A stretch of 39,438 bases of DNA from DASSUW01 sp036257565 (GCA_036257565.1 DATAFH010000096.1:1-39438); one strand, 5' to 3'. Shown: positions 1 to 8,093, numbered from the stretch's first letter. The notes: a model not told the origin generated them from the sequence alone. Numbers and translations are program-made.

Positions 1-41
1 AGAGACGCCGCGGCTCCGCCCGATATTCACCGCGGCGGCGG

Positions 42-47
42 TACAGT
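42..47 (+). promoter_or_regulatory. Possible -10 element upstream of the PAP2 gene
   Basis: TACAGT fits the actinobacterial TAnnnT -10 pattern and lies 35 bp before the ATG at 83. No clear -35 hexamer is visible. The preceding bases 27-31 (TCACC) resemble half of the palindrome found elsewhere in the window, but there is no matching second arm. Confidence 0.3.
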
Positions 48-82
48 GATGGGGCGCCGCGTGGGAACCGCGGCCGGGTCTC

Positions 83-715
83 ATGGGATACGCGCTCCAA
101 CTGCTGGTCGACCTCGATCACGACGCCATGCGGGCGACGGCGGAGCTGCGCTGGAACCCCGCGACCGCGGTGCTCGTGCTGGTCTCCGCGTGGTGGGTGA
201 AGGGGCCGCTGCTCGTGGCCGCCGGCTGGTGCGCCGACCTGCGCAACCGGCGCGTGTTCCCACTCGTGGCGCTCGCGGCGACGGTCAGCTTCATGCTCGC
301 CTCGTGGCTCAACGCGGGGATCAAGGCGGCGGTCGACCGGAGCCGGCCGCCGAGCGAGATGGGCCTCCATGCCGTCGGCGCCGTGCCGGGCTCGCCGTCG
401 TTCCCGTCCGGGCACGCGATGAGCGCGTTCGCGGTCGCCACGGCGATCGCGGTGCTTGCCCCGCGGCTACGCTGGCCCGTGCTGGCCCTGGCCGCGCTGA
501 TCGGCTTCTCGCGCGTCTATCTGGGCGTTCACTTCTGGATCGACGTGCTGGCCGGCGCGGCGCTCGGGATCGCAATCGGCGGGCTGATCGCGATCGCGTT
601 CCGCAGGCTCGCGGCACGGGCCGGGAGCAGCCGCGTGGCCCGGATCACCGCCACCGAGAACAGCCCCACCTGCCAGCCGACGATCGTGCCCACGATCACG
701 TCGAGCGGGAAGTGA
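83..715 (+). CDS. PAP2-family membrane phosphatase
   Basis: A 210-residue integral membrane protein of the phosphatidic acid phosphatase type 2 (PAP2) superfamily, which removes phosphate from lipids such as phosphatidate or undecaprenyl pyrophosphate at the membrane. All three signature motifs are visible: KAAVDRSRP (about residues 81-90), PSGH (108-111) and SR-x5-H-x3-D (R144, H150, D154), so it should be active. Hydrophobic helices fill the rest. The last 60 or so residues overlap, antisense, the 3' end of the MFS-GT2-PAP2 gene, and the hydrophilic tail after residue 180 looks like read-through into that gene rather than conserved sequence. The ATG at 83 gives a sensible N-terminus, but its ribosome-binding site is weak. 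Family assignment is firm; the substrate is unknown. Confidence 0.85.
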   Translation: MGYALQLLVDLDHDAMRATAELRWNPATAVLVLVSAWWVKGPLLVAAGWCADLRNRRVFPLVALAATVSFMLASWLNAGIKAAVDRSRPPSEMGLHAVGAVPGSPSFPSGHAMSAFAVATAIAVLAPRLRWPVLALAALIGFSRVYLGVHFWIDVLAGAALGIAIGGLIAIAFRRLAARAGSSRVARITATENSPTCQPTIVPTITSSGK

Positions 716-3165
716 GCGCCGAACGTGATGCGGGTCACGGCGATCGAAGCCAGGTAGGCGAAGGCCGGCACCCGCAGCAGCGGCGCCATCGTGGCCGCGG
801 CGACGACGAGCGCTGTCGTGACGATCAGATGCCCTGACGGGAACGACGGGATGTGGCTCCAGTGGCGCCCGTGGCTGCGCATGACCTCGGCGCCGGTCGC
901 CTCCTCGGGACGCGGCCGGTCGACCGCGAGCTGGATGACCTCGAGCACGAGGTCGGCGAACACGCCGGCGAACGCCATCGCCAGCAGCGCGCCCAGCGCG
1001 TAGCGCGGGCGGCGCGTGCTGAGCAGCACGACGACCACGGCCGCCCCCGCGAGGATCAGGTAGTTGCGGCTGTGCGGGTCGAGCGCCTGGTAGAGCCACT
1101 CCGGCCCGTCGCCGAGCCCGTTGATGGCCAGGAAGAGCGCCTCGTCCGCGCCCTGGAGCAGCGGGAGCAACGCGGCGACGGTCCAGGCGAGCACCATGCC
1201 GAGCCCGATCCGCGGCGCCCACTCGCGCAGCACGCCGCGCAGCGTCTCGGCACGGGCGGCCGGCACGCGAGCGGGGGCGAGCACCGCGCGCGTCACGCGC
1301 AGCGTGTCGACGACCGGGCGGAACGAGCTGTCCTCGCCATCGTAGATCGCCGGCATCGGCACCCAGCCGACGTCACGGCCGCTGCGCAGGAGCGCCTTCA
1401 GGTGCCGCGTCTCGGCCTCGTAGCGGCCGGGTGAGGGCGGTACATCGCGCAGCGCCTCGGCGCGGAAGAGCCGCATCCCGTTCTGGCTGTCGCGCATCCG
1501 CCGGCCGACGGCGAGGCTGAGCACCGCGCTCGAGACGGCGTTGCCGATCCGGCGCACCGCCGGCATGTCGCGGTCCCGCGGGCGGTCGCCGATGACGACG
1601 TCGGCGTTCGCCGCCCCAGCGACGAAGTCGGGGATCAGCCCGGGCGGGTGCTGGCCGTCGGCATCGAGCACCATCACGGCGTCGGGATCACGCTCGAGCG
1701 CGGCCTGCACGCCGATCGCCACCGCGGTTCCCTTGCCCTGGTTCGCGCCGAGCCGCACGATCCGCACCCGCGGGTCGTTCGCTGCGCCGTCGAGGAGGGC
1801 CGCGATCGGCGGCGGCGCGCCGTCGTCGACGAGCACCACGTCGTCCACGTGCCGCAGCGTCTCGGCGGTCACGGCAGCGACCCGGTCGGACCGGTAGACC
1901 GGGATCACCGCGGCGAGCCGGCGCACCGGCGGACGCGCGGCGGGCACGGCGACTGTCTCGCGGCGCCGCTCTGCGCGCGCGAGCGGCACGAGCCCGGCAA
2001 GGCCGAGGGCGCCCATCGCGAGCAGCGCGCGGTAGGACCCGGTGGTCGCGATCAGCAGCCCGGCGGCCGGCAGCGCGGCGGTGGAGGCGATCGCGCGCGC
2101 CGAGAAGAACACCCCGGCGTAGCGGCCCGCCTGACCACTGGGGACGAAGCGCGAGAAGTACGGGAACCCGACGGCGCTCACCAGGCCCGCGCCGAGGGCG
2201 GCGGCCGTGAACGGGACGGCCGCCTGCGCGACGCTGGAGGCGCCCGTCGCGGTCAGCAGGCCGCCGCCGAGGAGCGCCACGCCGGCGAGAAGCGTGGCGC
2301 GCAGGCGGGTGGCAGGCATGCGCGCGCCGGCGAGCATGCCGAGCCCGGTGACGAGCCCGAAGCCGGCGAGCAGGATCCCGGCGGCAGACGCCTCGAGCTC
2401 GAGCACCTCCTCGGCGTAGAGGACCATGAACGGCATCAGCGCGGCGTAGGAGGCGACCCACAGCACCTGGGCGACGAGCACGTGCCGCGCGCCGTCGCGC
2501 CGCAGCACCTCGGTCAGGAGCCGCCACGGGGAGCTGTCGGTGGCCTCGGCGGCAGCGGCGTGGGGCGCGGGTGCGCTGCGGTACCACGCCAGCGTCGGGA
2601 GGGCGAGCAGCGGCATCGCGATCGCCCACATCGCGAACAGGGCGGCCGGCGAGCCGTCGATCAGCGCGCCGCCGACCACGGTGCCGACCAGCGCGCCGAC
2701 GAGCATCGCGCCCTCCTGCGCACCGGTGGCGGCGGCCCGGCGGTCCTCCGCGAAGCGCTCGGCCACGAGCGCGCGGTGCACGGTGCTGGCCGCGTTGAGC
2801 CCGATGTAGACGGTGGCGGCGGCGAGGGCGAGGACGAGGTAGGAGCTGGCGGTCCCGAGCGCGACGGCCAGGAGGCCGCCGGCGGTGACGATCGAGCCGC
2901 CGAGGATGAACGGTGCCCGGCTGCCGCGGCGGTCGCTCCACAGCCCAGTGGCCAGCGGCACCACGAAGCCGGCCGCGGCATTGACGAGCATCACGGCCCC
3001 GATCAGGCCGGGGCGGTCGGCGATGCGCTCGAGCAGGACGGGGACGTAGGCGGTCGTGACGGCGCGCGCGGCGCCGAGGGCAACGGCCACGGCCGCGAAC
3101 GTCCACAGCGCGGCGGCGGCCGCGCGCGGCGCGGCCTGCCGGACCGGGACGGCGATCGCGCTCAT
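529..3165 (-). CDS. MFS transporter / GT2 glycosyltransferase / PAP2 phosphatase fusion
   Basis: One uninterrupted frame of 878 residues joins three normally separate membrane-lipid activities. Residues about 10-395 are a major facilitator domain with the cytoplasmic loop motif GLWSDRRGSR. About 414-625 is a GT-A family 2 glycosyltransferase of the polyprenyl-phosphate-sugar type (VIPVYRSD, DADGQHPP, DSQNGMRLF). About 650-850 is a PAP2 domain with VDRPRP, PSFPSGH and R-x5-H-x3-D (TRITFGAHFPLD) intact. The ATG at 3165 overlaps the stop of the upstream lipid kinase (ATGA) and follows a good GGAGG, so the two are coupled. A longer in-frame extension upstream lies over the kinase gene and is not protein-like. 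The likely role is synthesis, flipping or recycling of a lipid-linked sugar; this is inference. Substrates cannot be read from sequence. Confidence 0.85.
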   Translation of the reverse strand: MSAIAVPVRQAAPRAAAAALWTFAAVAVALGAARAVTTAYVPVLLERIADRPGLIGAVMLVNAAAGFVVPLATGLWSDRRGSRAPFILGGSIVTAGGLLAVALGTASSYLVLALAAATVYIGLNAASTVHRALVAERFAEDRRAAATGAQEGAMLVGALVGTVVGGALIDGSPAALFAMWAIAMPLLALPTLAWYRSAPAPHAAAAEATDSSPWRLLTEVLRRDGARHVLVAQVLWVASYAALMPFMVLYAEEVLELEASAAGILLAGFGLVTGLGMLAGARMPATRLRATLLAGVALLGGGLLTATGASSVAQAAVPFTAAALGAGLVSAVGFPYFSRFVPSGQAGRYAGVFFSARAIASTAALPAAGLLIATTGSYRALLAMGALGLAGLVPLARAERRRETVAVPAARPPVRRLAAVIPVYRSDRVAAVTAETLRHVDDVVLVDDGAPPPIAALLDGAANDPRVRIVRLGANQGKGTAVAIGVQAALERDPDAVMVLDADGQHPPGLIPDFVAGAANADVVIGDRPRDRDMPAVRRIGNAVSSAVLSLAVGRRMRDSQNGMRLFRAEALRDVPPSPGRYEAETRHLKALLRSGRDVGWVPMPAIYDGEDSSFRPVVDTLRVTRAVLAPARVPAARAETLRGVLREWAPRIGLGMVLAWTVAALLPLLQGADEALFLAINGLGDGPEWLYQALDPHSRNYLILAGAAVVVVLLSTRRPRYALGALLAMAFAGVFADLVLEVIQLAVDRPRPEEATGAEVMRSHGRHWSHIPSFPSGHLIVTTALVVAAATMAPLLRVPAFAYLASIAVTRITFGAHFPLDVIVGTIVGWQVGLFSVAVIRATRLLPARAASLRNAIAISPPIAIPSAAPASTSIQK

Positions 3166-4130
3166 GCGCGCACCTCCGGGGCGACGAGGCGAAGCCGGCC
3201 GGCGGCCACGGTGACGACCGCGGTGGTGACGCCCAGCGGCTGCGCGTCGGCGACGAGCGGCACGGGCCGCTCGAGATGCACACGCACGGCCCGGCCCCAG
3301 GTCACGCCCGCCCGCCCGAGATGACGACCGTCGCGAGCGGCAGCCAGCATGCGAACCACGTCGCGCCGCGTCGCCGCCTCGAGCACGATCGCCTCGAGCC
3401 GGCCGTCGGACGGGTCGGCGACCGGATCGACGTGGAAGCCGAAGCCGAAGTACGGCAGGTTGGACAAGAATACCTGCGCCGCCGGGCCGGCGAACAGCGG
3501 GGCGCCGTCGGCGCGCAGCGCGACCGGGTGCGGGCGGAACGCGCCGAGCTCGGCGACGAGGGCCCGCACGCCGGCCGCCAGGTCGGCGGAGTTCGTGCCG
3601 GCATAGCGATGCCGCGCGGCCGCGTGAAAGCCGGCGCTCACGCCCTCGACCGCGAACAGCGTGCGCTGCGGCGTCTCGACGCGCAGCAGGTCGACGTCGG
3701 CGGCGCGCCCGCGTACGGCGAGCTGCGCTGCGGCCGGCCACTCGACAGCGATGCCGAGCGCCCGCGCGATGTTGTTCGCGCGGCCGGCCGGCAGCAGCGC
3801 GGCGGGCGGGAGGCCGGGGAGGTCGAGGTTGGCGTACGCGTGCACGGTCCCGTCGCCGCCGACGAGCACGACCCGGCGGTCGCCTGCCTCGCGGACCGCG
3901 GCCGCCAGCTCGGCCTCGCTCGCGGTCACCCGCGCGTGCACGTGCGCGCCCGCGGCGCGCAGCTCGGCGGTGGCGCGCTCGGCGACGCCGTCCGCCCCGC
4001 TCGCGTTGCCGTTCACGAGCAGCGCGACGTCCCGCCCGACGACGGTGAGCGGAGCCGGTCGCGGGGGGACCGCCGGGCGCGGCGCGGTGCTCGGTGCGGG
4101 GCGGGGGTCGAGGACGGTCTCCGGGCGCAT
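3162..4130 (-). CDS. Diacylglycerol kinase / sphingosine kinase-like lipid kinase
   Basis: A 322-residue protein of the DAGK catalytic family (LCB5/DgkB-like), which phosphorylates diacylglycerol or another lipid alcohol using ATP. The nucleotide-binding motif GGDGTVH is present near residue 90, preceded by the LLVNGNASG strand-loop. The loop usually written GTxND reads GRANNIAR here, a modest departure. The ATG at 4130 is preferred because the 28 codons above it are proline/arginine-rich and unlike the family. It has no clear Shine-Dalgarno but a TACGGT hexamer 14 bp upstream. The stop overlaps the ATG of the MFS-GT2-PAP2 fusion, so a kinase and a phosphatase of opposite chemistry are made together. 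Confidence 0.85.
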   Translation of the reverse strand: MRPETVLDPRPAPSTAPRPAVPPRPAPLTVVGRDVALLVNGNASGADGVAERATAELRAAGAHVHARVTASEAELAAAVREAGDRRVVLVGGDGTVHAYANLDLPGLPPAALLPAGRANNIARALGIAVEWPAAAQLAVRGRAADVDLLRVETPQRTLFAVEGVSAGFHAAARHRYAGTNSADLAAGVRALVAELGAFRPHPVALRADGAPLFAGPAAQVFLSNLPYFGFGFHVDPVADPSDGRLEAIVLEAATRRDVVRMLAAARDGRHLGRAGVTWGRAVRVHLERPVPLVADAQPLGVTTAVVTVAAGRLRLVAPEVRA

Positions 4131-4143
4131 GGTCGGTCGCTGG

Positions 4144-4149
4144 ACCGTA
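4144..4149 (-). promoter_or_regulatory. Possible -10 element of the lipid kinase operon
   Basis: Read on the minus strand the hexamer is TACGGT (TAnnnT), ending 14 bp before the ATG at 4130. This would give a 5' leader of only about 6-7 nt, consistent with the lack of a Shine-Dalgarno sequence. No -35 was recognised. Confidence 0.3.
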
Positions 4150-4249
4150 CGGGCGTGGGGGCGCGCCGCCCATAGGGGCGGTCCGCACGCGCTCGCCGGG
4201 ATGGCACCCCTCACGCCGTTCGGCTAACCCCCGGGCGCACCCGCGTGGT

Positions 4250-4295
4250 TCACCCGCTGCGGGTGATGCCGTTTCACCCTAGGCGGCCGGACAAT
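4250..4295 (+). promoter_or_regulatory. Palindromic operator-promoter module, site 1 (class A)
   Basis: The perfect 8-1-8 palindrome TCACCCGCTGCGGGTGA occupies 4250-4266. After 7 bp comes a third half-site TCACCC (4274-4279). After 10 more bp there is a -10-like hexamer GACAAT (4290-4295). A start site near 4302 would leave a leader of about 21 nt carrying GGAGG before the ATG at 4324. The same spacing recurs at 5061, 8023 and 17309. The order of elements points to the plus-strand DUF7144 gene, not to the divergent kinase. Confidence 0.75.
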
Positions 4296-4323
4296 CGGGT
4301 GCAGCCGAGATTGGAGGCGTTCC

Positions 4324-4746
4324 ATGGCAGCGTACGAGACCAGGCCAGATCCACCGCGGACCGACGACGTTTCGGGCTGGGCGCTCGGCGCGATCGCATT
4401 CGCAGCGTCGCTGCTGACGCTGATCGGGATCTTCCAGGCGATCGTGGGGCTCGTCGCCCTCTTCAACGACGAGTTCTACGTCGTCGCCCGCAACTACACG
4501 TTCGACCTCGACGTGACCGCGTGGGGCTGGATCCACCTGCTGCTGGGCATCGCGCTCTTCGTGACCGGTCTCGGCCTGTTCGCCCGCCAGACGTGGGCCG
4601 GGATCACCGCGATCATGCTCGCGATGCTGAGCGCGCTCAGCAACTTCTTCTTCATCCCCTACTACCCGATCTGGGCGCTGGTGCTGATCGGACTCGACAT
4701 CTGGGTGATCTGGGCGCTGACCCGCCCGGGTGCGATAAGGACCTGA
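4324..4746 (+). CDS. DUF7144-type four-helix membrane protein
   Basis: A 140-residue protein with a short polar N-terminus and four hydrophobic helices (about residues 20-45, 65-85, 90-110, 112-132). The spacing and motifs (TAWGWIHLLLG, PYYPIWALVLIGLDIWVIWAL) match the actinobacterial DUF7144 membrane family, whose function is not known. The start is supported by GGAGG seven bases before the ATG. Transcription probably comes from the palindromic module at 4250. It ends one base before the stop of the convergent ZIP remnant. Confidence 0.85.
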   Translation: MAAYETRPDPPRTDDVSGWALGAIAFAASLLTLIGIFQAIVGLVALFNDEFYVVARNYTFDLDVTAWGWIHLLLGIALFVTGLGLFARQTWAGITAIMLAMLSALSNFFFIPYYPIWALVLIGLDIWVIWALTRPGAIRT

Positions 4747-4747
4747 G

Positions 4748-5023
4748 CTACTCGAGCTCGCTGATCCCGAACGCGAGCCCGAACCCGGCGGTCGTGGCGA
4801 GCCCGACGTAGCGGCCGCCGTGGTCGAACGCCTCGGGCATCATCGTGTCCGCGAGCCCCGTCGAGCACCGTCCCGAGGACGATCGCGAGCGCCGTGCCGC
4901 TCGCCTGGCCGCCTCCCGAGCGCTTGCGGTCGGCGCCGCCCCTGCGGTCATGACGGAGTCGCCGACGAAGAACGTGAGGAGCGAGGAGCTGCCCGCGGCG
5001 CCCCAGAACAGCGCTTCGCCCAC
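4748..5023 (-). pseudogene. Decayed ZIP-family metal transporter remnant
   Basis: The reading frame starts with a ZIP-like N-terminus (EALFWGAAGSSSLL, from a GTG at 5023) and ends with the ZIP last-helix signature LADTMMPEAFDHGG...GLAFGISELE. The body of the transporter is missing. A central stretch, when read one frame over, gives KRSGGGQASGTALAIVLGTVLDG-type ZIP sequence, so a frameshift lies near 4925. After VLDG the conserved ES metal site is gone and the frame jumps to the final helix. Family members are about 250 residues; here about 90 remain. This is a gene with at least two internal deletions and a frameshift, not a functional transporter. An assembly error is the alternative. Confidence 0.7.
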
Positions 5024-5060
5024 CGCGCGACCGTAGAGGTCACGGCGGCGCGCCGGCGGC

Positions 5061-5106
5061 TCACCCTCTGTGGGTGAAGCGGGCTCACCCGATGTTCGGT
5101 CATGGT
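5061..5106 (+). promoter_or_regulatory. Palindromic operator-promoter module, site 2 (class A)
   Basis: TCACCCTCTGTGGGTGA (5061-5077) keeps both 6-bp arms. A third half-site TCACCC (5085-5090) follows after 7 bp, and CATGGT (5101-5106) sits at the -10 position. The predicted transcription start falls on the ATG at 5113, 7 bp after the hexamer, so the mRNA would be leaderless. The element lies just upstream of the dead ZIP gene but points away from it. Confidence 0.75.
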
Positions 5107-5112
5107 TGCGCC

Positions 5113-5331
5113 ATGGCCGGCACGGCACGCGACGCGACCTATGAGATCCGGGTCCGCGGCCGCGTCACCGGTGCGCTGCTCGAGAGCTTCGAGGGCATGT
5201 CGAGCGCGCTCGAGCCCGTCGACACCATCCTCCACGGCCCGGTCCGCGACCAGGCGGAGCTCCACGGCCTGCTCGACCGCATCCAGGCGCTCGGCCTCGA
5301 ATTGCTCGAGGTCCGCCGCCTCCCGGGCTAG
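5113..5331 (+). CDS. Small conserved hypothetical protein (72 aa)
   Basis: A soluble 72-residue protein without cysteine or signal peptide. Alternating strands and helices (YEIRVRGRV, LLESFEGMS, DTILHGPV, DQAELHGLLDRIQALGLELLEVRRL) suggest a compact beta-alpha-beta fold. Similar short proteins occur in actinobacteria, but I know of no assigned function. The ATG at 5113 is favoured over an in-frame ATG at 5092 because the -10 hexamer of the palindromic promoter ends 7 bp before it and there is no Shine-Dalgarno. Its TAG overlaps the stop of the convergent LAL regulator (shared CTAG). Confidence 0.7.
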   Translation: MAGTARDATYEIRVRGRVTGALLESFEGMSSALEPVDTILHGPVRDQAELHGLLDRIQALGLELLEVRRLPG

Positions 5332-7955
5332 GGCGCGAGCAGCTCGAGCCGCCGGGCGCGGCGGACGGCCTCGCGCCGGTCCGGCACATCGAGCTTGCGG
5401 TAGATCGCCTTCAGGTGCGTCTTGACCGTGTTGACGGAGACGAACAGCTCGGACGCGATCTCCTGATTCGACATCATCGTGGGCAGGTAGCGCAGCACGG
5501 CCTGCTCGCGCGGGCTCAGCGGCTCGACCACGAACGGCACGTGCGGCCGGCTGCGGCCGTTCGTCCCGTCCAGCGCGTCGAGCAGCTCGCCAACCAGCGA
5601 CCGGTGGGCGGTGCCGCGCCGGAGCTGCCGCGCGAGCAGCGGCCGCACGGAGCGGCCGAACCCCAGAACCGACGAGCGCAGCCCGCCGGGCTCGGCGAGG
5701 TCGAGCGCGCGTTCAAGCGAGGCGGCCGCGCCGTCGTGGTCGGCCACCGCGTCGAGCGCCAGCGCGTCGACGACCCAGCCCCGCACGCCGGTCGGGGTGG
5801 GCGCGCCGCCCAGCGGCGGGGCCCACGCCGCGAGCGTCTCGCGCGCGAGCTCCGGCTCCCCGGCGGCGAGCCGGAGCTGTGCGAGCGCGACCGCGCCGGC
5901 CCACGTCCGCGGACCGGCCTCGCCTGCCAGCCTGCGCGTCGCCCATTCCCGCTCGCCGAGCTCGGCGCGCAGCATCGCCTCGCCGACGACGAAGTGCTCG
6001 CGGACGCTGGGGATCAGCGGGAAGTCCCCGAGCTCGACGGCGCCGGCCTCGAGCGCGGCAAGCGCCGCCTCGGTCTCGCCGCCGCGCGACAGCAGCGCGG
6101 TGCGCAGCAGCGCCAGCCCCGCCCGCAGCGGTCGCTCCTGCGTGCCGGCCAGCGCCCGCTCCGCACGCTCGAGCGTCTGCGCCGCGTCGTCGGCACGGTC
6201 CCACAGGAACTCGGCGGCGGCGAGGGCGAGGAACGCCGCGCCGGCCGGCCAGGTCCGCGTCCAGCGGCGGCGCTCGGCGAGCGCGATCGCCTCGCGCGCG
6301 TGGCGGACCGAGCGCGGGAGGTCGAAGACCGTGCCGGCCAGCATCGCAAGGTGGGCGACGGCGATCAGCACGACCCAGTCGTGGCCCGCCTCCGCGGCGG
6401 CTCCGCGGGCGCGGTCGAGATGGTGCGAGGCCGCGTCCAGCTCGCCGGTCCAGAGCTCGGCGATGCCGAGGTTGACGAGCGCGAGCGCCCGCAGGTCGGC
6501 GTCGACCACCCCCGGCTCGAGCTCGCCGCGGCGCGCCAATTCGCGCCCGGTCCTCAGCGCGGTGTCGAGGTCGCCGCGTAGGCGCGCGACGTACAGCGCC
6601 AGCGCGCTGAACGAGACCATGAAACGCGGCCGCCGCTCGGGCGGCACGTGCTGGACGCCCGCCTCCGCGCGGGCGAGCATGCGCTCCGCCTCGGCGTGGT
6701 CGCCGCGATCGAGCAACGCACCGGCGAACGCGAGCGCCACCTCGGGGTCGCGCGCGGTCCAGTCGCCCGGCAGCCGCTCGACCAGCGGCTGTAGCGTTTC
6801 GACTTCCCCGCGCAGCAGGAGGTCGAGCCAGCGCTCGCCCGCGATCCGCGCCGCCAGGTCCCAGGCCTCGCCCTCGACCGCGTGCACGAGCGCGCGGGCG
6901 TCGTCGCCGTGCTCGGCCAGCCACAGCGCGGCGCGCCGGTGCAGCTCCGGGACGAGCGCCGGCGACTCGCTGCGCAGCTCGGCCTGCAGCAGCTCGCGGA
7001 AGAGCGCGTGGTAGCGGTACCACTCCCCGCGCCGGTCGAGCGGCGCGAGCAGCGCCCCGCTCCGCGCCAGCTCGGCCAGGCGCCGGTGACCGTCGTCGGA
7101 CCCGGTGAGGGCGTTGGCGAGCTCCCCGGTGGTCGCGCCGCCGATCGACGTGCGCAGGAGGAAGCGGCGCTCCTCGGCCGACACCCGCGACATGACCTCG
7201 GTGATGAGGTAGTCGCTGATCGCACGGTCGTCGCCCGCGAAGTCGTCGACGAAGGCGGCCGGGTCGGGGTGGTCGCGCAGCGAAAGCGCGGCGAGCCGCA
7301 GGGCGCCGGCCCAGCCCTCGGTGTGCTCCCACAGCCGGCGGACGTCGCCGTCGGCCATGCCCAGGCCGGCGGCGGCCAGCATCCGCGTCGTCTCCTCGAG
7401 CGTCAGCGCCAGGTCGGGCTCGCGCAGCTCCATGAGCTGGTCCTGGACGCGCAGCCGCCCGAGCCGCAGCGGCGGGTCGGCGCGCGTGGCGATCACGAGC
7501 CGCAGCGCCGGCGGCGGGTGCAGAAGCAGGAGGTCGAGATCCGCGATCACGGCGTCGCCGACCTCGTGGAAGTCGTCGAGGACGAGCACCAGCGGGTCGT
7601 CGCGCTCGGCCAGCGCCGCCGTCAGCGTGGACACCAGCGCTTCGACGCGCCCGTGCGGATGGGCGGCGAGCTCAGCGATCGCCCCGCCGGCACGGGCGCG
7701 TCGCAGCGCCTCGAGCACGGCGCGCCAGAACCGTCCCCGCTCGGCGTCGGCGGCATCCAGCGACAGCCAGGCCACCGGTCCCGGCGGCCGGCCGTGGGCG
7801 ACCCAGCTCCCCAGCAGTGCTGTCTTCCCCGCGCCGGGGGGCGCGGCGAGCAGGGTCAATGGTCGTCGAAGCCCGGAATCCAGTGCGTCGATCAACCGCT
7901 TGCGCGGGATGATGCCGGCGTTCTCGGGCGGTAGCGCGAACTTGGTGGCCGGCAA
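5328..7955 (-). CDS. LuxR-family ATP-binding (LAL, MalT-like) transcriptional regulator
   Basis: An 875-residue LAL regulator: an N-terminal STAND-type ATPase, a long helical repeat region and a C-terminal LuxR helix-turn-helix. Walker A is APPGAGKT at about residues 38-45 and Walker B is LVLVLDDFHE near 125. Residues about 330-790 are alanine- and leucine-rich TPR/MalT-like repeats. The DNA-binding domain is at about 808-870 (LSPREQAVL, SNQEIASELFVSVNTVKTHLKAIYRKL). Family members multimerise when ATP and an inducer bind, then activate transcription from repeated short boxes. The start is a TTG, since an in-frame stop lies just upstream and no ATG or GTG is available. It is divergent from the DUF1269 operon with a palindromic module between them, and several more copies flank it, making it the best candidate regulator of that motif (inference). 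Confidence 0.88.
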   Translation of the reverse strand: MPATKFALPPENAGIIPRKRLIDALDSGLRRPLTLLAAPPGAGKTALLGSWVAHGRPPGPVAWLSLDAADAERGRFWRAVLEALRRARAGGAIAELAAHPHGRVEALVSTLTAALAERDDPLVLVLDDFHEVGDAVIADLDLLLLHPPPALRLVIATRADPPLRLGRLRVQDQLMELREPDLALTLEETTRMLAAAGLGMADGDVRRLWEHTEGWAGALRLAALSLRDHPDPAAFVDDFAGDDRAISDYLITEVMSRVSAEERRFLLRTSIGGATTGELANALTGSDDGHRRLAELARSGALLAPLDRRGEWYRYHALFRELLQAELRSESPALVPELHRRAALWLAEHGDDARALVHAVEGEAWDLAARIAGERWLDLLLRGEVETLQPLVERLPGDWTARDPEVALAFAGALLDRGDHAEAERMLARAEAGVQHVPPERRPRFMVSFSALALYVARLRGDLDTALRTGRELARRGELEPGVVDADLRALALVNLGIAELWTGELDAASHHLDRARGAAAEAGHDWVVLIAVAHLAMLAGTVFDLPRSVRHAREAIALAERRRWTRTWPAGAAFLALAAAEFLWDRADDAAQTLERAERALAGTQERPLRAGLALLRTALLSRGGETEAALAALEAGAVELGDFPLIPSVREHFVVGEAMLRAELGEREWATRRLAGEAGPRTWAGAVALAQLRLAAGEPELARETLAAWAPPLGGAPTPTGVRGWVVDALALDAVADHDGAAASLERALDLAEPGGLRSSVLGFGRSVRPLLARQLRRGTAHRSLVGELLDALDGTNGRSRPHVPFVVEPLSPREQAVLRYLPTMMSNQEIASELFVSVNTVKTHLKAIYRKLDVPDRREAVRRARRLELLAP

Positions 7956-8022
7956 CGTGGTCGTGGCCTCGGACCTCTCTCACCGCTTGGTTGGAATGCA
8001 GAACCTACCGGAGCGTGTCCAG

Positions 8023-8068
8023 TCACCCGCAGCGGATGAGGCGAATTCACCCGGCCACTGGTGATCAT
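8023..8068 (+). promoter_or_regulatory. Palindromic operator-promoter module, site 3 (class A)
   Basis: TCACCCGCAGCGGATGA (8023-8039) has one mismatch in the second arm. The third half-site TCACCC (8047-8052) is again exactly 7 bp further, and GATCAT (8063-8068) occupies the -10 position. The start site near 8075 leaves a short leader with AAGGA before the ATG at 8094. The site lies in the divergent gap with the LAL gene, so it could also allow autoregulation, but no third half-site or -10 was found on the LAL side. Confidence 0.72.
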
Positions 8069-8093
8069 CGACGCCCCGACAGAAGGACGGCCC

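Noticed and set aside
27..49. TCACC...GTGA as an eighth copy of the palindromic motif
   Set aside because: The arms do not match at the required positions and spacing; only a TACAGT hexamer is supported.
1648..3324. Long plus-strand frame opposite the fusion gene
   Set aside because: Composition is shadow-like (glycine, arginine, histidine) and the minus strand has complete MFS, GT2 and PAP2 motifs.
3166..4188. In-frame N-terminal extension of the MFS-GT2-PAP2 protein
   Set aside because: It is arginine/proline-rich, lies over the lipid kinase in another frame, and a good GGAGG precedes the ATG at 3165.
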